DNA of 55,014 nucleotides from Bacteroidales bacterium. GTDB lineage: Bacteria; Bacteroidota; Bacteroidia; Bacteroidales; F082. The position numbers were made by a program, and so were the translations under genes. Positions 26,527 to 34,820 of this stretch are shown piece after piece. Location of the stretch: contig JAFRRE010000050.1 in assembly GCA_017428285.1 (NCBI GenBank), forward strand, positions 1 through 55,014. Direction: 5' to 3'. Every line of letters starts with the position of its first letter. Position 1 is the first letter of the stretch. The notes beneath the pieces are model-generated. The model saw nothing but the letters and a program-made list of their open reading frames with translations. It was not told the DNA's origin and searched no databases.

Positions 26527-28269
26527 TTAATTGTTTTCGGAGAGAACGTACATCAAGCAATTGCGACAATCGAACTCGAGTCGGAAGACATTGGAACCGT
26601 TACGGATCCATAAGGGCGTTGCCTTTTGTCCCGTTTCCTTGCTGCACATGCCATTGGCAAAGCGTATGCAATGGTGACAGGTCATCAGGCGCTCGGGGAT
26701 GGCGTCGGGGTCGATGGTTGTTGTTGAGACTTTCCCTGAAACGATTCTATGCATGCGGTTATTCCGATGGTTTTCTATCAATTCGGACATCATCTTTTCC
26801 ACCAGATTCCGTTTCATATCTCCGATAACCGAGGCGGGAATAAGACGCGGTTCGGTGAAACGAAGCTCCAGACTTACTGGATTGAACACCGTGTCGCCCC
26901 ATTGCAGGGCCTTTTTGCGGATGTTTTCGGTGGCTTTCTCAGGGTTGTTGGCAGTGATTTTGTCAATTGAGAATTGATAATTGAGAATTGATAATTCGGG
27001 TTGGGAGATGTGTTGGGCGGATAGTTCATAGCCGGTTTCTGTCTCGGCCAAGGTTAGATTAATGTCGATTTTTCGGTTGCCATTGGAGGCATCCACCTGT
27101 TTTTGCCATTCAATGTCGTAATTGCGATAGATCTTTGTGCCACGTTGGGCGCCATGGGGGCGGTTGCACGATACTGTTTGGCCATTCACCACATCGGCCC
27201 GCAAACCTTGCAGTTCGTTGTTTTCATTCAAGAAACAAAGGCCGTCTCCGTTGTGCAAAGTCTTGCCGGTTTCAATTTCCATACGGAGAGGATTGCACCA
27301 GCGGACTATTCCGATGTATTCGCCCATCGATTTCGGGGTAAAAGGGGCATCGATACCTTCTTGCCTGCCATGGATGAAAAAATCGGTGAAACCACGGTTA
27401 AAGGATTTCTCGGGGTTGACCTCGAAGCTATAACTGCAATGCCCTAGCGAAGCCTGCTCCAGATCGGAACGGTGGCTGATGATTTCATCTAGTTTTTGGC
27501 GATAGAAGGCGGTTACGTTTTTCACGTAATCAGCATCTTTCATGCGTCCTTCGATCTTGAAGCTTGTAATGCCAGCATCGATGAGTTCCTCCAGATGAGC
27601 ACTGTTGTTGAGGTCCTTCAAACAGAGCAGATGGCGGTTCTTGAAGAGCTCCTTGCCGTTGGCATCGAGCAAATCCCAAGGCAAGCGGCAGGGCTGGGCA
27701 CAGGCGCCGCGATTGGCGCTACGGTTACCAATATACTGGCTTAGATAGCATTGTCCACTATGACTGACGCAGAGAGCCCCATGCACGAAAAACTCCAAAG
27801 GCACAGAAGCTTTCTCTCGGATTTCCTGTATTTGTTTTATGCTTAGCTCACGACCTAGGACCACTTGACTGAAGCCTAATTGTTCCAGCATTTGCACTTT
27901 TTCCACTGTCAGGTTGTCGCATTGTGTGCTGGCATGAAGTGGAATGGGAGGTAAATCAAGCTGGAGCAGTTGCATGTCCTGGACAATCAACGCATCGACG
28001 CCAACATTCCAGCAATCATACGCCATCTTGCGGGCACGTTCCAATTCATTATCATACAGCAAGGTATTCAACGTCACGTAGACTTTGGCATCAAACAAGG
28101 CCGCATGGCGGCACAGGTGTTCGATATCCTCCATATTGTTGGACGCCTTTTCGCGAGCGCCAAAGTCGGGGCCACCGATATAGACGGCATCCGCCCCATG
28201 GTTGATGGCAGCCATGCCCACTTCGCAATCCTTGGCGGGAGAGAGAAGCTCGATTCTTGTTGTTTTCAT
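26527..28269 (-). CDS. U32-family protein, RNA-hydroxylation type (RlhA/TrhP-like)
   Basis: A 580-residue U32 family protein. The family signature E-x-F-x2-G-[SA]-[LIVM]-C-x4-G-x-C-x-[LIVM]-S is present as EFFVHGALCVSHSGQCYLS. It is preceded by the TIM-barrel start IELLSPAKDCEVGMAAINHG and followed by SANRGACAQPCRLPW with further Cys. A C-terminal extension carries another Cys cluster (LMTCHHCIRFANGMCS, FDCRNCLMY). Characterised long members hydroxylate rRNA or tRNA (E. coli RlhA and TrhP) rather than acting as peptidases, so I favour an RNA-modification role; the exact target is inferred. The -7 box ends only four bases before the ATG, so the mRNA may be leaderless. Confidence 0.88.
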   Translation of the reverse strand: MKTTRIELLSPAKDCEVGMAAINHGADAVYIGGPDFGAREKASNNMEDIEHLCRHAALFDAKVYVTLNTLLYDNELERARKMAYDCWNVGVDALIVQDMQLLQLDLPPIPLHASTQCDNLTVEKVQMLEQLGFSQVVLGRELSIKQIQEIREKASVPLEFFVHGALCVSHSGQCYLSQYIGNRSANRGACAQPCRLPWDLLDANGKELFKNRHLLCLKDLNNSAHLEELIDAGITSFKIEGRMKDADYVKNVTAFYRQKLDEIISHRSDLEQASLGHCSYSFEVNPEKSFNRGFTDFFIHGRQEGIDAPFTPKSMGEYIGIVRWCNPLRMEIETGKTLHNGDGLCFLNENNELQGLRADVVNGQTVSCNRPHGAQRGTKIYRNYDIEWQKQVDASNGNRKIDINLTLAETETGYELSAQHISQPELSILNYQFSIDKITANNPEKATENIRKKALQWGDTVFNPVSLELRFTEPRLIPASVIGDMKRNLVEKMMSELIENHRNNRMHRIVSGKVSTTTIDPDAIPERLMTCHHCIRFANGMCSKETGQKATPLWIRNGSNVFRLEFDCRNCLMYVLSENN

Positions 28270-28273
28270 GGCG

Positions 28274-28281
28274 CAAAATTA
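28274..28281 (-). promoter_or_regulatory. -7 promoter box TAATTTTG directly before the U32 ATG
   Basis: TAnnTTTG match on the minus strand with four bases (28273-28270) between box and start codon (28269). Transcription would begin at or next to the A of ATG. Confidence 0.55.
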
Positions 28282-28313
28282 CTGTTTTTCAACACGAATC
28301 TGTTTTTTTTTCA

Positions 28314-28321
28314 TACTTTTG
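28314..28321 (+). promoter_or_regulatory. -7 promoter box TACTTTTG for the O-acyltransferase cassette
   Basis: TAnnTTTG match 20 bases upstream of the first MBOAT ATG at 28341. Confidence 0.6.
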
Positions 28322-28340
28322 CATGTTTTATTTTAAAAGC

Positions 28341-29807
28341 ATGGTATTCAGTAGTAACATATTCCTACTTTACTTCATGCCGGTGTTTTTCCTAGTCTAT
28401 TTTATTCTACCGAGGAAAACCCGTAATTATTTTCTTTTGTTCGCCTCTATTTTCTTCTATGCCTGGGGCGCACCCGAATTTATCATTCAGCTTGTCATTT
28501 CCACGGTAGCCAACTTTTTCCTAGTCAAATGGATGTGCAAGACTGAGAAAAAAGAATTGAAGAAATTCCTCTGCGGCTTGTCCATCTTCATTCCCATGGG
28601 GTTGCTGCTCTTCTACAAATACGGCAACTTCACAATGGAAAACCTTAACGCCATCATAGGCCTTACGGGACATGCCCCACTCACATGGAAACGTATCATC
28701 TTACCTATCGGCATTTCTTTCTTCTCGTTCCAAAGCGTCACATACACCTTGGACACTTACCGTGGCGTCAACAAGCCGATGGAGAAACTTACTGATTTTG
28801 TGCTGTACATCGTCATGTTCCCACAGCTGATAGCTGGTCCTATCATCCGCTATTGCGATGTGGCCGACCAAATCCGCAGCCGCGAGTCGACCATGGACGA
28901 CCGCTTACTGGGCTTCTACCGCTTCGTCATCGGCTTGTGCAAGAAAATTCTCATCGCCGATGTGATAGGTGCCCAAGTGGATGCTATACTGGGTCCCGCC
29001 AATTATTCCCTTATGGATGCGGGACAAATCTCGGACATCTTCTCACGTGTGGCCAACCTTGATAGCACCACGGCTTGGATTGTGTCGTTGGCATATACCT
29101 TCCAGATTTATTTCGACTTTGCGGGTTACAGCGACATGGCCATCGGTCTCGGTCGCATCATGGGCTTCAAGTTCCCGGAAAACTTCGACAATCCATATAC
29201 CTCACGCTCCATTACTGAGTTCTGGCGTCGTTGGCACATGACGTTAGGAGCGTTCATCATGAACTATCTCTACATTCCGCTCGGCGGCAACCGCAAGGGC
29301 AAAGGCCGCATGTACTTTAACTTGTGGGTCTGTTTCCTGCTCTCGGGCTTGTGGCATGGTGCCTCATGGAACTTCGTCGTTTGGGGTGCCTTTCACGGTC
29401 TCCTCATATGTGCCGACAAACTCTTCCTTGGCAAGGTGATGAAGAAAATCGGCATGGTGCCGAGTGTTATCCTTACCTTCCTCACGGTCAACATCATTTG
29501 GGTGTTCTTCCGTGTCGAGGACTTTGGCTTGGCCTGGCTGCTCATCAAGCGCATGTTCGCCTTTGATTTTACTTTGTTATCCTTTAGTGATGATGCACAA
29601 TTCTATGTCACCTTAATTGTGGCAGCCTTTTTTTCCTTCTTCACGCTTACAGAGTTTGGTCGAAGAGTCCAAGAACGGGTTTATTCAATTGATTTCGCAA
29701 ACTATCAACATGTTTTTGTTTGGATTGTAGCCGCTTTCGCTTTCGTGTTTTGTGTGGCTGCATTGAATGCTTCAACTTTTAGCCCTTTCATTTATTTTAG
29801 ATTTTAG
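28341..29807 (+). CDS. MBOAT-family membrane O-acyltransferase 1 (AlgI/DltB-like)
   Basis: A 488-residue multi-spanning acyltransferase of the AlgI/DltB group, which passes an acyl group (acetyl in AlgI) across the inner membrane to a periplasmic partner or polymer. Landmarks: N-terminal helices MVFSSNIFLLYFMPVFFLVY, then PIGISFFSFQSVTYTLDTYR, FPQLIAGPIIRY, FQIYFDFAGYSDMAIGLGR, FWRRWHMTLG, and the active-site His in SGLWHGASW (about residue 339), with a further GAFHG (His352). The ATG at 28341 is chosen because it matches the start of the paralogue at 33348; the longer frame reaches back past the promoter. AlgX-a follows after 2 bases. A promoter box lies at 28314-28321. The acceptor polymer is unknown. 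Confidence 0.93.
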   Translation: MVFSSNIFLLYFMPVFFLVYFILPRKTRNYFLLFASIFFYAWGAPEFIIQLVISTVANFFLVKWMCKTEKKELKKFLCGLSIFIPMGLLLFYKYGNFTMENLNAIIGLTGHAPLTWKRIILPIGISFFSFQSVTYTLDTYRGVNKPMEKLTDFVLYIVMFPQLIAGPIIRYCDVADQIRSRESTMDDRLLGFYRFVIGLCKKILIADVIGAQVDAILGPANYSLMDAGQISDIFSRVANLDSTTAWIVSLAYTFQIYFDFAGYSDMAIGLGRIMGFKFPENFDNPYTSRSITEFWRRWHMTLGAFIMNYLYIPLGGNRKGKGRMYFNLWVCFLLSGLWHGASWNFVVWGAFHGLLICADKLFLGKVMKKIGMVPSVILTFLTVNIIWVFFRVEDFGLAWLLIKRMFAFDFTLLSFSDDAQFYVTLIVAAFFSFFTLTEFGRRVQERVYSIDFANYQHVFVWIVAAFAFVFCVAALNASTFSPFIYFRF

Positions 29808-29809
29808 CC

Positions 29810-31549
29810 ATGAAGAAATCAAATCCAATAAAAACACTTCTGTTTGCGCTTACGATAGTGCTTCTTTTTGTCTCGCTCCTACAGAAAGAAATAAAAATGT
29901 TCCATTTCAAACCATTGGGAGGGGTTATTGAAAGTACACATAAACCTAAATTGTCTTTTGAGGCCTTTAGTTCTTCTAAATATCAAACAAACTTGGAAGG
30001 TTATTTGAAGGAAAACTTTGGTTTTCGAGAGCCGCTTATTCGTTTTTATAACCAATATCTTTGGGATTTCTATGGGAAGACCTATGTCAGCAAAGGGTCG
30101 GTTTCCATAGGGAAAGACGGTTGGCTTTATGAACCATGGTGTGTGGATGACTATTGCCAAGTCTATTTTCATCGTTACGCCGAAGATGCTGATGAAATGG
30201 CATCACTATTGTCGACAGAGGCTAAACGTATTTATCAATTGCAGTGTGTCCTAGAACAATATGGAACACATCTATTTGTAAGTTTAGTGCCTGCAAAAGA
30301 CTTGATTTATCCTGAATATCTTCCTGAAATAAAGGAAACGAAATACGACAATCAAAAGAAGTTCTCTGCCCGTTTTTTCAATGAACAGGAATATTCACGA
30401 TTGGGTGTCAACCATTTAAACCTTGAACAATGGTTCTTGCAAATGAAAGACACGGCCGACTTCTTCTTGTTCCCCAAAACGGGTACACATTGGTCGAATT
30501 ATGCTTGTTTGTATGCCACCGATACGCTTGTTCGTTATATGGAACATTTAGGCGATTGCAATCTTAAGAACATAGTCATTGGTCCTAGAGAACTCGATGA
30601 AGCTCGCTCTCCTGATGATGATCTCGAGAAGATGCTTAACCTTATTCGTCCTTTGCCCAAGCCTAAATACTATTATGCTGTTGCTGATACCGATAATGAC
30701 ACTTTGGCATCAAAAGCCAAGCTCATTACCATAGGTGATTCTTTTTGGTGGAACATTGTTGGAAAGATGCCAATGAATAAGATATTCTCTGAGTATCCAT
30801 TTTGGTACTACAATAGTACTATTTACTATGGGGAACCATATCATTCAACCAAGGAAATCGATCTTTTGGAAGAGTTACTTTCCGCGGATTTCATCACATT
30901 GTTCTTCAGTGCTCCTCAGCAATACAAAATGAATTGTGGTTTTACCGAACGGGCCCTATTGGCTTTGTGCTTCGACCCACAAGAGGTAGATTCTGTCAAA
31001 AACAGCATTAAAACGACTATTAATAATGATCCGAATTGGATGAAAAAGTTAGAGGACCGTGCACAATCTAAAAACATATCCTTGGATATTATCGTTGACG
31101 AAGAAGTAAACTCTTTCATTGAGAACAATATTGAGAAGTATTTCCCGACTTTGCTTGATAGTGTTCCAAAATCCAGAAACCCAAGAAATGACGAGTTGGC
31201 TATTATAAAGAAGATCAAGAAGGATTCCAAGTGGATGGTCGCCATGCATTGCCAGGCCACTGTTCAAAAACTACCTTTGAAAGACATTTTGAAGGCGGAG
31301 GCGAATAATGTGCTAAACAACAGGCCTTTAATGCGTGATATGACCGAAGGGGTTTCTCGTGAGACTTATATTGAAGGTTTGGTTCGGAATTTAATGGAAG
31401 AGTTACGTGGCAAGCCGTTGCGTATTGAACAAATCAAGGAAAAGGCAAAGAAGAACCACAAATCTTTTGAGGAACAGCTGGAGGCCGACGCCCGATGGGT
31501 TATTAATGATAAGATGCAAAAAGGAGAAATTGTTTGGGAAGAAGAGTAA
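29810..31549 (+). CDS. AlgX/AlgJ-like SGNH O-acetyltransferase, paralogue a (Asp of D-x-H missing)
   Basis: A 579-residue protein with an N-terminal membrane anchor (TLLFALTIVLLFVSLL) and an AlgX/AlgJ-type SGNH domain predicted in the periplasm. Such proteins receive acetyl groups from an MBOAT partner and transfer them to a polysaccharide. The nucleophile motif is intact (ITIGDSFWWN, Ser311). The D-x-H-W motif reads PKTGTHW, so Asp is Gly225 while His227 remains. The C-terminal third (from about residue 400) is a set of three helical repeats: NNDPNWMKKLEDRAQSKNIS, IKKDSKWMVAMHCQA and IEQIKEKAKKNHKSFEEQ, each ending in an Asp/Glu-Ala/Val-rich helix. It starts 2 bases after MBOAT 1. Activity may be impaired or may depend on another residue. 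Confidence 0.85.
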   Translation: MKKSNPIKTLLFALTIVLLFVSLLQKEIKMFHFKPLGGVIESTHKPKLSFEAFSSSKYQTNLEGYLKENFGFREPLIRFYNQYLWDFYGKTYVSKGSVSIGKDGWLYEPWCVDDYCQVYFHRYAEDADEMASLLSTEAKRIYQLQCVLEQYGTHLFVSLVPAKDLIYPEYLPEIKETKYDNQKKFSARFFNEQEYSRLGVNHLNLEQWFLQMKDTADFFLFPKTGTHWSNYACLYATDTLVRYMEHLGDCNLKNIVIGPRELDEARSPDDDLEKMLNLIRPLPKPKYYYAVADTDNDTLASKAKLITIGDSFWWNIVGKMPMNKIFSEYPFWYYNSTIYYGEPYHSTKEIDLLEELLSADFITLFFSAPQQYKMNCGFTERALLALCFDPQEVDSVKNSIKTTINNDPNWMKKLEDRAQSKNISLDIIVDEEVNSFIENNIEKYFPTLLDSVPKSRNPRNDELAIIKKIKKDSKWMVAMHCQATVQKLPLKDILKAEANNVLNNRPLMRDMTEGVSRETYIEGLVRNLMEELRGKPLRIEQIKEKAKKNHKSFEEQLEADARWVINDKMQKGEIVWEEE

Positions 31550-31550
31550 A

Positions 31551-31631
31551 ATGACGGTATATAATATAAAGATTAGAACTTGGTGTTTGGTGGCGACTTT
31601 ATTCCTAACTTTGTTTTCAAGTTTTAGCTAA
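31551..31631 (+). CDS. Possible 26-residue hydrophobic micro-ORF
   Basis: Starts one base after the AlgX-a stop with an ATG. It encodes a basic N-terminus (VYNIKIRTW) and a hydrophobic stretch (CLVATLFLTLFSSFS), like a lone signal peptide or single-pass microprotein. A TAnnTTTG match lies inside it (31606-31613), so the interval may be only a promoter region or the remains of a truncated gene. There is no homology evidence. Confidence 0.2.
   Translation: MTVYNIKIRTWCLVATLFLTLFSSFS
31606..31613 (+). promoter_or_regulatory. Candidate internal -7 box TAACTTTG upstream of AlgX-b
   Basis: TAnnTTTG match in the only sizeable gap (92 bases) within the cassette, 28 bases before the AlgX-b ATG. It may give AlgX-b, MBOAT 2 and AlgX-c their own promoter. 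Confidence 0.45.
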
Positions 31632-31641
31632 AAGAAAACCA

Positions 31642-33330
31642 ATGGGGAAACTCAAGAGAAAATATGATTTGATTCTATTTGTTTTGTTGATGGTACTTCT
31701 TTTCATACCAATCATACAGGAATCGACAGACTTTTTCCCTGTGAAGTTGCTGAAAGGGGCTTATGAACTTACACCTAAACCGGAATTAACCTTTGAGAAC
31801 TATCGTTCAAGCGTATATCAAACGCAGATGGAGCAATATGCGAGCGAGAACTTTGGCCTGCGCGAACCGGTCATACGTCTATACAACCAATATGTTTGGT
31901 CGTTCTACAACAAGACATATTGCCATTTTATTGTTCCTGGGAAGAACGGCTATTTGTATTATGCCCAGGCGGTAAACGACTACTACGGGAATGAGTTGCT
32001 GAAACACTACAAATCAAACGAGGAAGCGATGAAAGCCGCCGACAAAGAACTTCGTCTAATGAACAAACTACGCCATGTGTTGAAAGACTATGGCATAGAG
32101 TTTCTTGCCTTTATGGCTCCCGACAAACCCGTTGTTTATCCCGAGTATTTACCAAGACGCGATTTTGATACCACCTCTGTCCATATAACAGAATACTATG
32201 CACGTCGTATGGAAGAGATCGGTTTCCCCTTTGTCAACATGACAGACTGGTTTGTCACCATGAGAGACACTGTCAGTTTTCCTCTATTTCCCAAGACAGA
32301 TTCACATTGGCACTATTCAGCGATCTATGGTTATGACTCCCTGTTTCGTTTTATGAATGCCTTGGATGGTGAAGCCAAGTTCCCGGACATCTATATTGGA
32401 CCGCCTATCGCTTACGAATCGGAAGAATTGGAAGGCGATGAGGAGACTTTGAATCTTCTTTTTCGCATTCCTGGCGACAAGACCAAATACAAGTCGGAAA
32501 TCACCGTTGGTCCTGACACCTTGCAACGTAAGCCTAAAGTGCTTTTCATTGGCGACTCGTTCATTTGGGCATTGAATAATTATCTGCCCACAAGCCAACT
32601 GATGGCCGATAGGGAGATATGGTTTTATAACAATACCGCTTATGTAGGTTTCGATAACAAGAGCCTAAAAGTGAAAGAAATCGACCGTTTGAGTCATATC
32701 TTAAATGCCGATTATGTAGTGTTTTATTCGGCGGGTCACCAATGGCGAGAAGCCACCTATGACTTTGCCAAGGACGCTTTGATGCAACTATGCGTGAGCG
32801 ACAGCCTCTTTGAAGCTACCGTCACAGATTATGTCGAGCGTTTACGTGTCAAAGAACGCTATAAGGACATGACGGAAGAAGAACTACGGAAAAATGCAAT
32901 ATGGTTGTTGGACAACAATCCAGAATTGATACCAGGTCTTGATGGCGAAGAGGCACCTACTATTCGTAATTCAGAAAGAATTAACAAGTCTCTTATAATC
33001 AACGAAATAAAAAAAGATAAGAATTGGGTTACAACGCTTAGCATTTATTCTGTACAACACGGATTGTCTCTTGATGATGTCTTGCAGGAAGAAGTTTCCA
33101 GATTGTCAAAAGGTGGGCTGCTGATTCGTGAAGAAACGGTTATCGACACAACAGCATATGTTAAAAATAAAAAGCAGGAAATCATAAACAAATGGCGAAA
33201 CAACCGAGATCAAATGCGGAAAATTCAGCAAAAAGCCAAAGATAAGAATCGTCCTGTCGAGGTGGTTTTGGAACAAGAAGCCCAATGGGCTATTGACCAA
33301 AAAATCAAGAAAGGCGAGTTATTCCAATAA
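31642..33330 (+). CDS. AlgX/AlgJ-like SGNH O-acetyltransferase, paralogue b (complete catalytic motifs)
   Basis: A 562-residue paralogue of the genes at 29810 and 34821, with an N-terminal anchor (LILFVLLMVLLFIPII). It is the only copy with all the expected motifs: PKTDSHW with Asp220 and His222, and LFIGDSFIW with Ser306. By analogy with AlgX it should form a Ser-His-Asp triad in the periplasm and O-acetylate a glycan. A conserved block shared with the other two is FGLREPVIRLYNQYVWSFY. The C-terminus carries helical repeats (INEIKKDKNWVTTLSIYS; MRKIQQKAKDKNRPVEVVLE followed by QEAQWAIDQKI), more diverged than those of a and c. MBOAT 2 starts 17 bases downstream. Confidence 0.87.
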   Translation: MGKLKRKYDLILFVLLMVLLFIPIIQESTDFFPVKLLKGAYELTPKPELTFENYRSSVYQTQMEQYASENFGLREPVIRLYNQYVWSFYNKTYCHFIVPGKNGYLYYAQAVNDYYGNELLKHYKSNEEAMKAADKELRLMNKLRHVLKDYGIEFLAFMAPDKPVVYPEYLPRRDFDTTSVHITEYYARRMEEIGFPFVNMTDWFVTMRDTVSFPLFPKTDSHWHYSAIYGYDSLFRFMNALDGEAKFPDIYIGPPIAYESEELEGDEETLNLLFRIPGDKTKYKSEITVGPDTLQRKPKVLFIGDSFIWALNNYLPTSQLMADREIWFYNNTAYVGFDNKSLKVKEIDRLSHILNADYVVFYSAGHQWREATYDFAKDALMQLCVSDSLFEATVTDYVERLRVKERYKDMTEEELRKNAIWLLDNNPELIPGLDGEEAPTIRNSERINKSLIINEIKKDKNWVTTLSIYSVQHGLSLDDVLQEEVSRLSKGGLLIREETVIDTTAYVKNKKQEIINKWRNNRDQMRKIQQKAKDKNRPVEVVLEQEAQWAIDQKIKKGELFQ

Positions 33331-33347
33331 CAAGAAAACAACATATT

Positions 33348-34817
33348 ATGGTCTTCAGTAGCAATATATTCCTTCTATACTTCATGCCAGTGTTCTTCCT
33401 CGTCTATTTTATTATGCCGAGGAAAGCCCGCAACTATTTTCTGCTGTTCGCTTCGCTTGTCTTCTATGCTTGGGGCGCGCCTGAGTTCATCATCCATCTG
33501 ATAGTATCAGTCATTGCCAACTTCTACCTGGTGCAATGGATGAACAAGACGGAAAAGCCAAGCCTCAAGAAACTACTTTGTGGTATCTCAATCGCCATCA
33601 GCATAGGACTATTGTTCTATTTCAAATATGGCAATTTTACCATGCAGAACATCAACTCGGTCTTGGGCTGGTTCCATGCCGAGCCGTTGAAGTGGACCAA
33701 GATATTGCTACCCATAGGCATATCGTTCTTCTCGTTCCAGAGCGTGACCTATACACTCGACACCTACCGTAAGGTGAACGAGCCAATGGACAAGTTGAGC
33801 GACTACATGCTCTATATTGTCATGTTCCCACAGCTCATTGCTGGTCCCATTGTGCGCTACTGCGACATTGCTGATCAAATTCGCAATCGTGAGTCGCTTT
33901 ATACTGACAGGTTGCAGGGCTTTTACCGTTTCGTCATAGGTTTATGCAAAAAGGTTCTTATTGCCGATGTCATAGGATTCCAAGTCGACCAGGTTTTGGG
34001 TCCGTCTAATTATGATGTTTTAACCACTGAACAACTTGCCGACATTGCCAACAAGATAGCCACCATCGACTCCACTAGCGCTTGGATTGCCATCTTTGCC
34101 TTTACTTTCCAAATCTATTTCGATTTTGCGGGTTATAGCGACATGGCCATTGGCTTAGGCCGTATGATGGGCTTTAAGTTTCCGGAGAACTTCGATAATC
34201 CTTATGTTTCCACAACCATCTCTGAGTTTTGGCGCCGTTGGCATCAGACTTTCAGTGTGTTCATTAAGAACTACCTCTATTTTCCTTTGGGCGGTAGCCG
34301 CGTAAAGACCGAAGCAAGGAAGTATTTCAACCTGTGGTTCTGCTTCCTCCTCAGCGGCTTATGGCATGGTGCGGCATGGAACTTCGTGGTTTATGGCGCC
34401 TTGCAAGGTATATTCATCTGCGCCGACAAACTGTTTTTGAAAAAATTCAATGAGAGACTAGGGCGCATCCCTTCGGTGTTTTTCACTTTCCTTATCATTG
34501 TTTTGACGCGTTGCTTCTTCCGTATCGAGCGCATCGACTTGTCATGGCTGTTTATCAAACGCTTGTTCGCCTTTGACTTTACCCCATTCCATTTCAGCGA
34601 TAATCCTCATCTCTATGTGACAATGCTTGTAGCTGCCTTCTTCTCGTTCTTTACCTTATCGAAAGTTGGCCTCAAGATACAAGACAAGGTTTATTTTACC
34701 GAATACAACCGTCGTCAACATATTATCGCTTTTGTAGTAAGCATCATTGCTTTTGTCTTCTGCCTTGGTGCTTTGAATGCAAGTGGTTTTAGTCCGTTCA
34801 TCTATTTCAGATTCTGA
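33348..34817 (+). CDS. MBOAT-family membrane O-acyltransferase 2
   Basis: A 489-residue paralogue of the 28341 gene. The first 20 residues are the same (MVFSSNIFLLYFMPVFFLVY) and the C-terminal SPFIYFRF matches, so a tandem duplication is clear. Shared landmarks: PIGISFFSFQSVTYTLDTYR, FPQLIAGPIVRY, FQIYFDFAGYSDMAIGLGR, FWRRWHQTFS and SGLWHGAAW (His about 340). The following motif differs: GALQG here against GAFHG in MBOAT 1, so one His is replaced by Gln353. Two diverged enzymes could use different partners or acyl donors (inference). AlgX-c starts 3 bases after the stop. Confidence 0.93.
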   Translation: MVFSSNIFLLYFMPVFFLVYFIMPRKARNYFLLFASLVFYAWGAPEFIIHLIVSVIANFYLVQWMNKTEKPSLKKLLCGISIAISIGLLFYFKYGNFTMQNINSVLGWFHAEPLKWTKILLPIGISFFSFQSVTYTLDTYRKVNEPMDKLSDYMLYIVMFPQLIAGPIVRYCDIADQIRNRESLYTDRLQGFYRFVIGLCKKVLIADVIGFQVDQVLGPSNYDVLTTEQLADIANKIATIDSTSAWIAIFAFTFQIYFDFAGYSDMAIGLGRMMGFKFPENFDNPYVSTTISEFWRRWHQTFSVFIKNYLYFPLGGSRVKTEARKYFNLWFCFLLSGLWHGAAWNFVVYGALQGIFICADKLFLKKFNERLGRIPSVFFTFLIIVLTRCFFRIERIDLSWLFIKRLFAFDFTPFHFSDNPHLYVTMLVAAFFSFFTLSKVGLKIQDKVYFTEYNRRQHIIAFVVSIIAFVFCLGALNASGFSPFIYFRF

Positions 34818-34820
34818 CGT

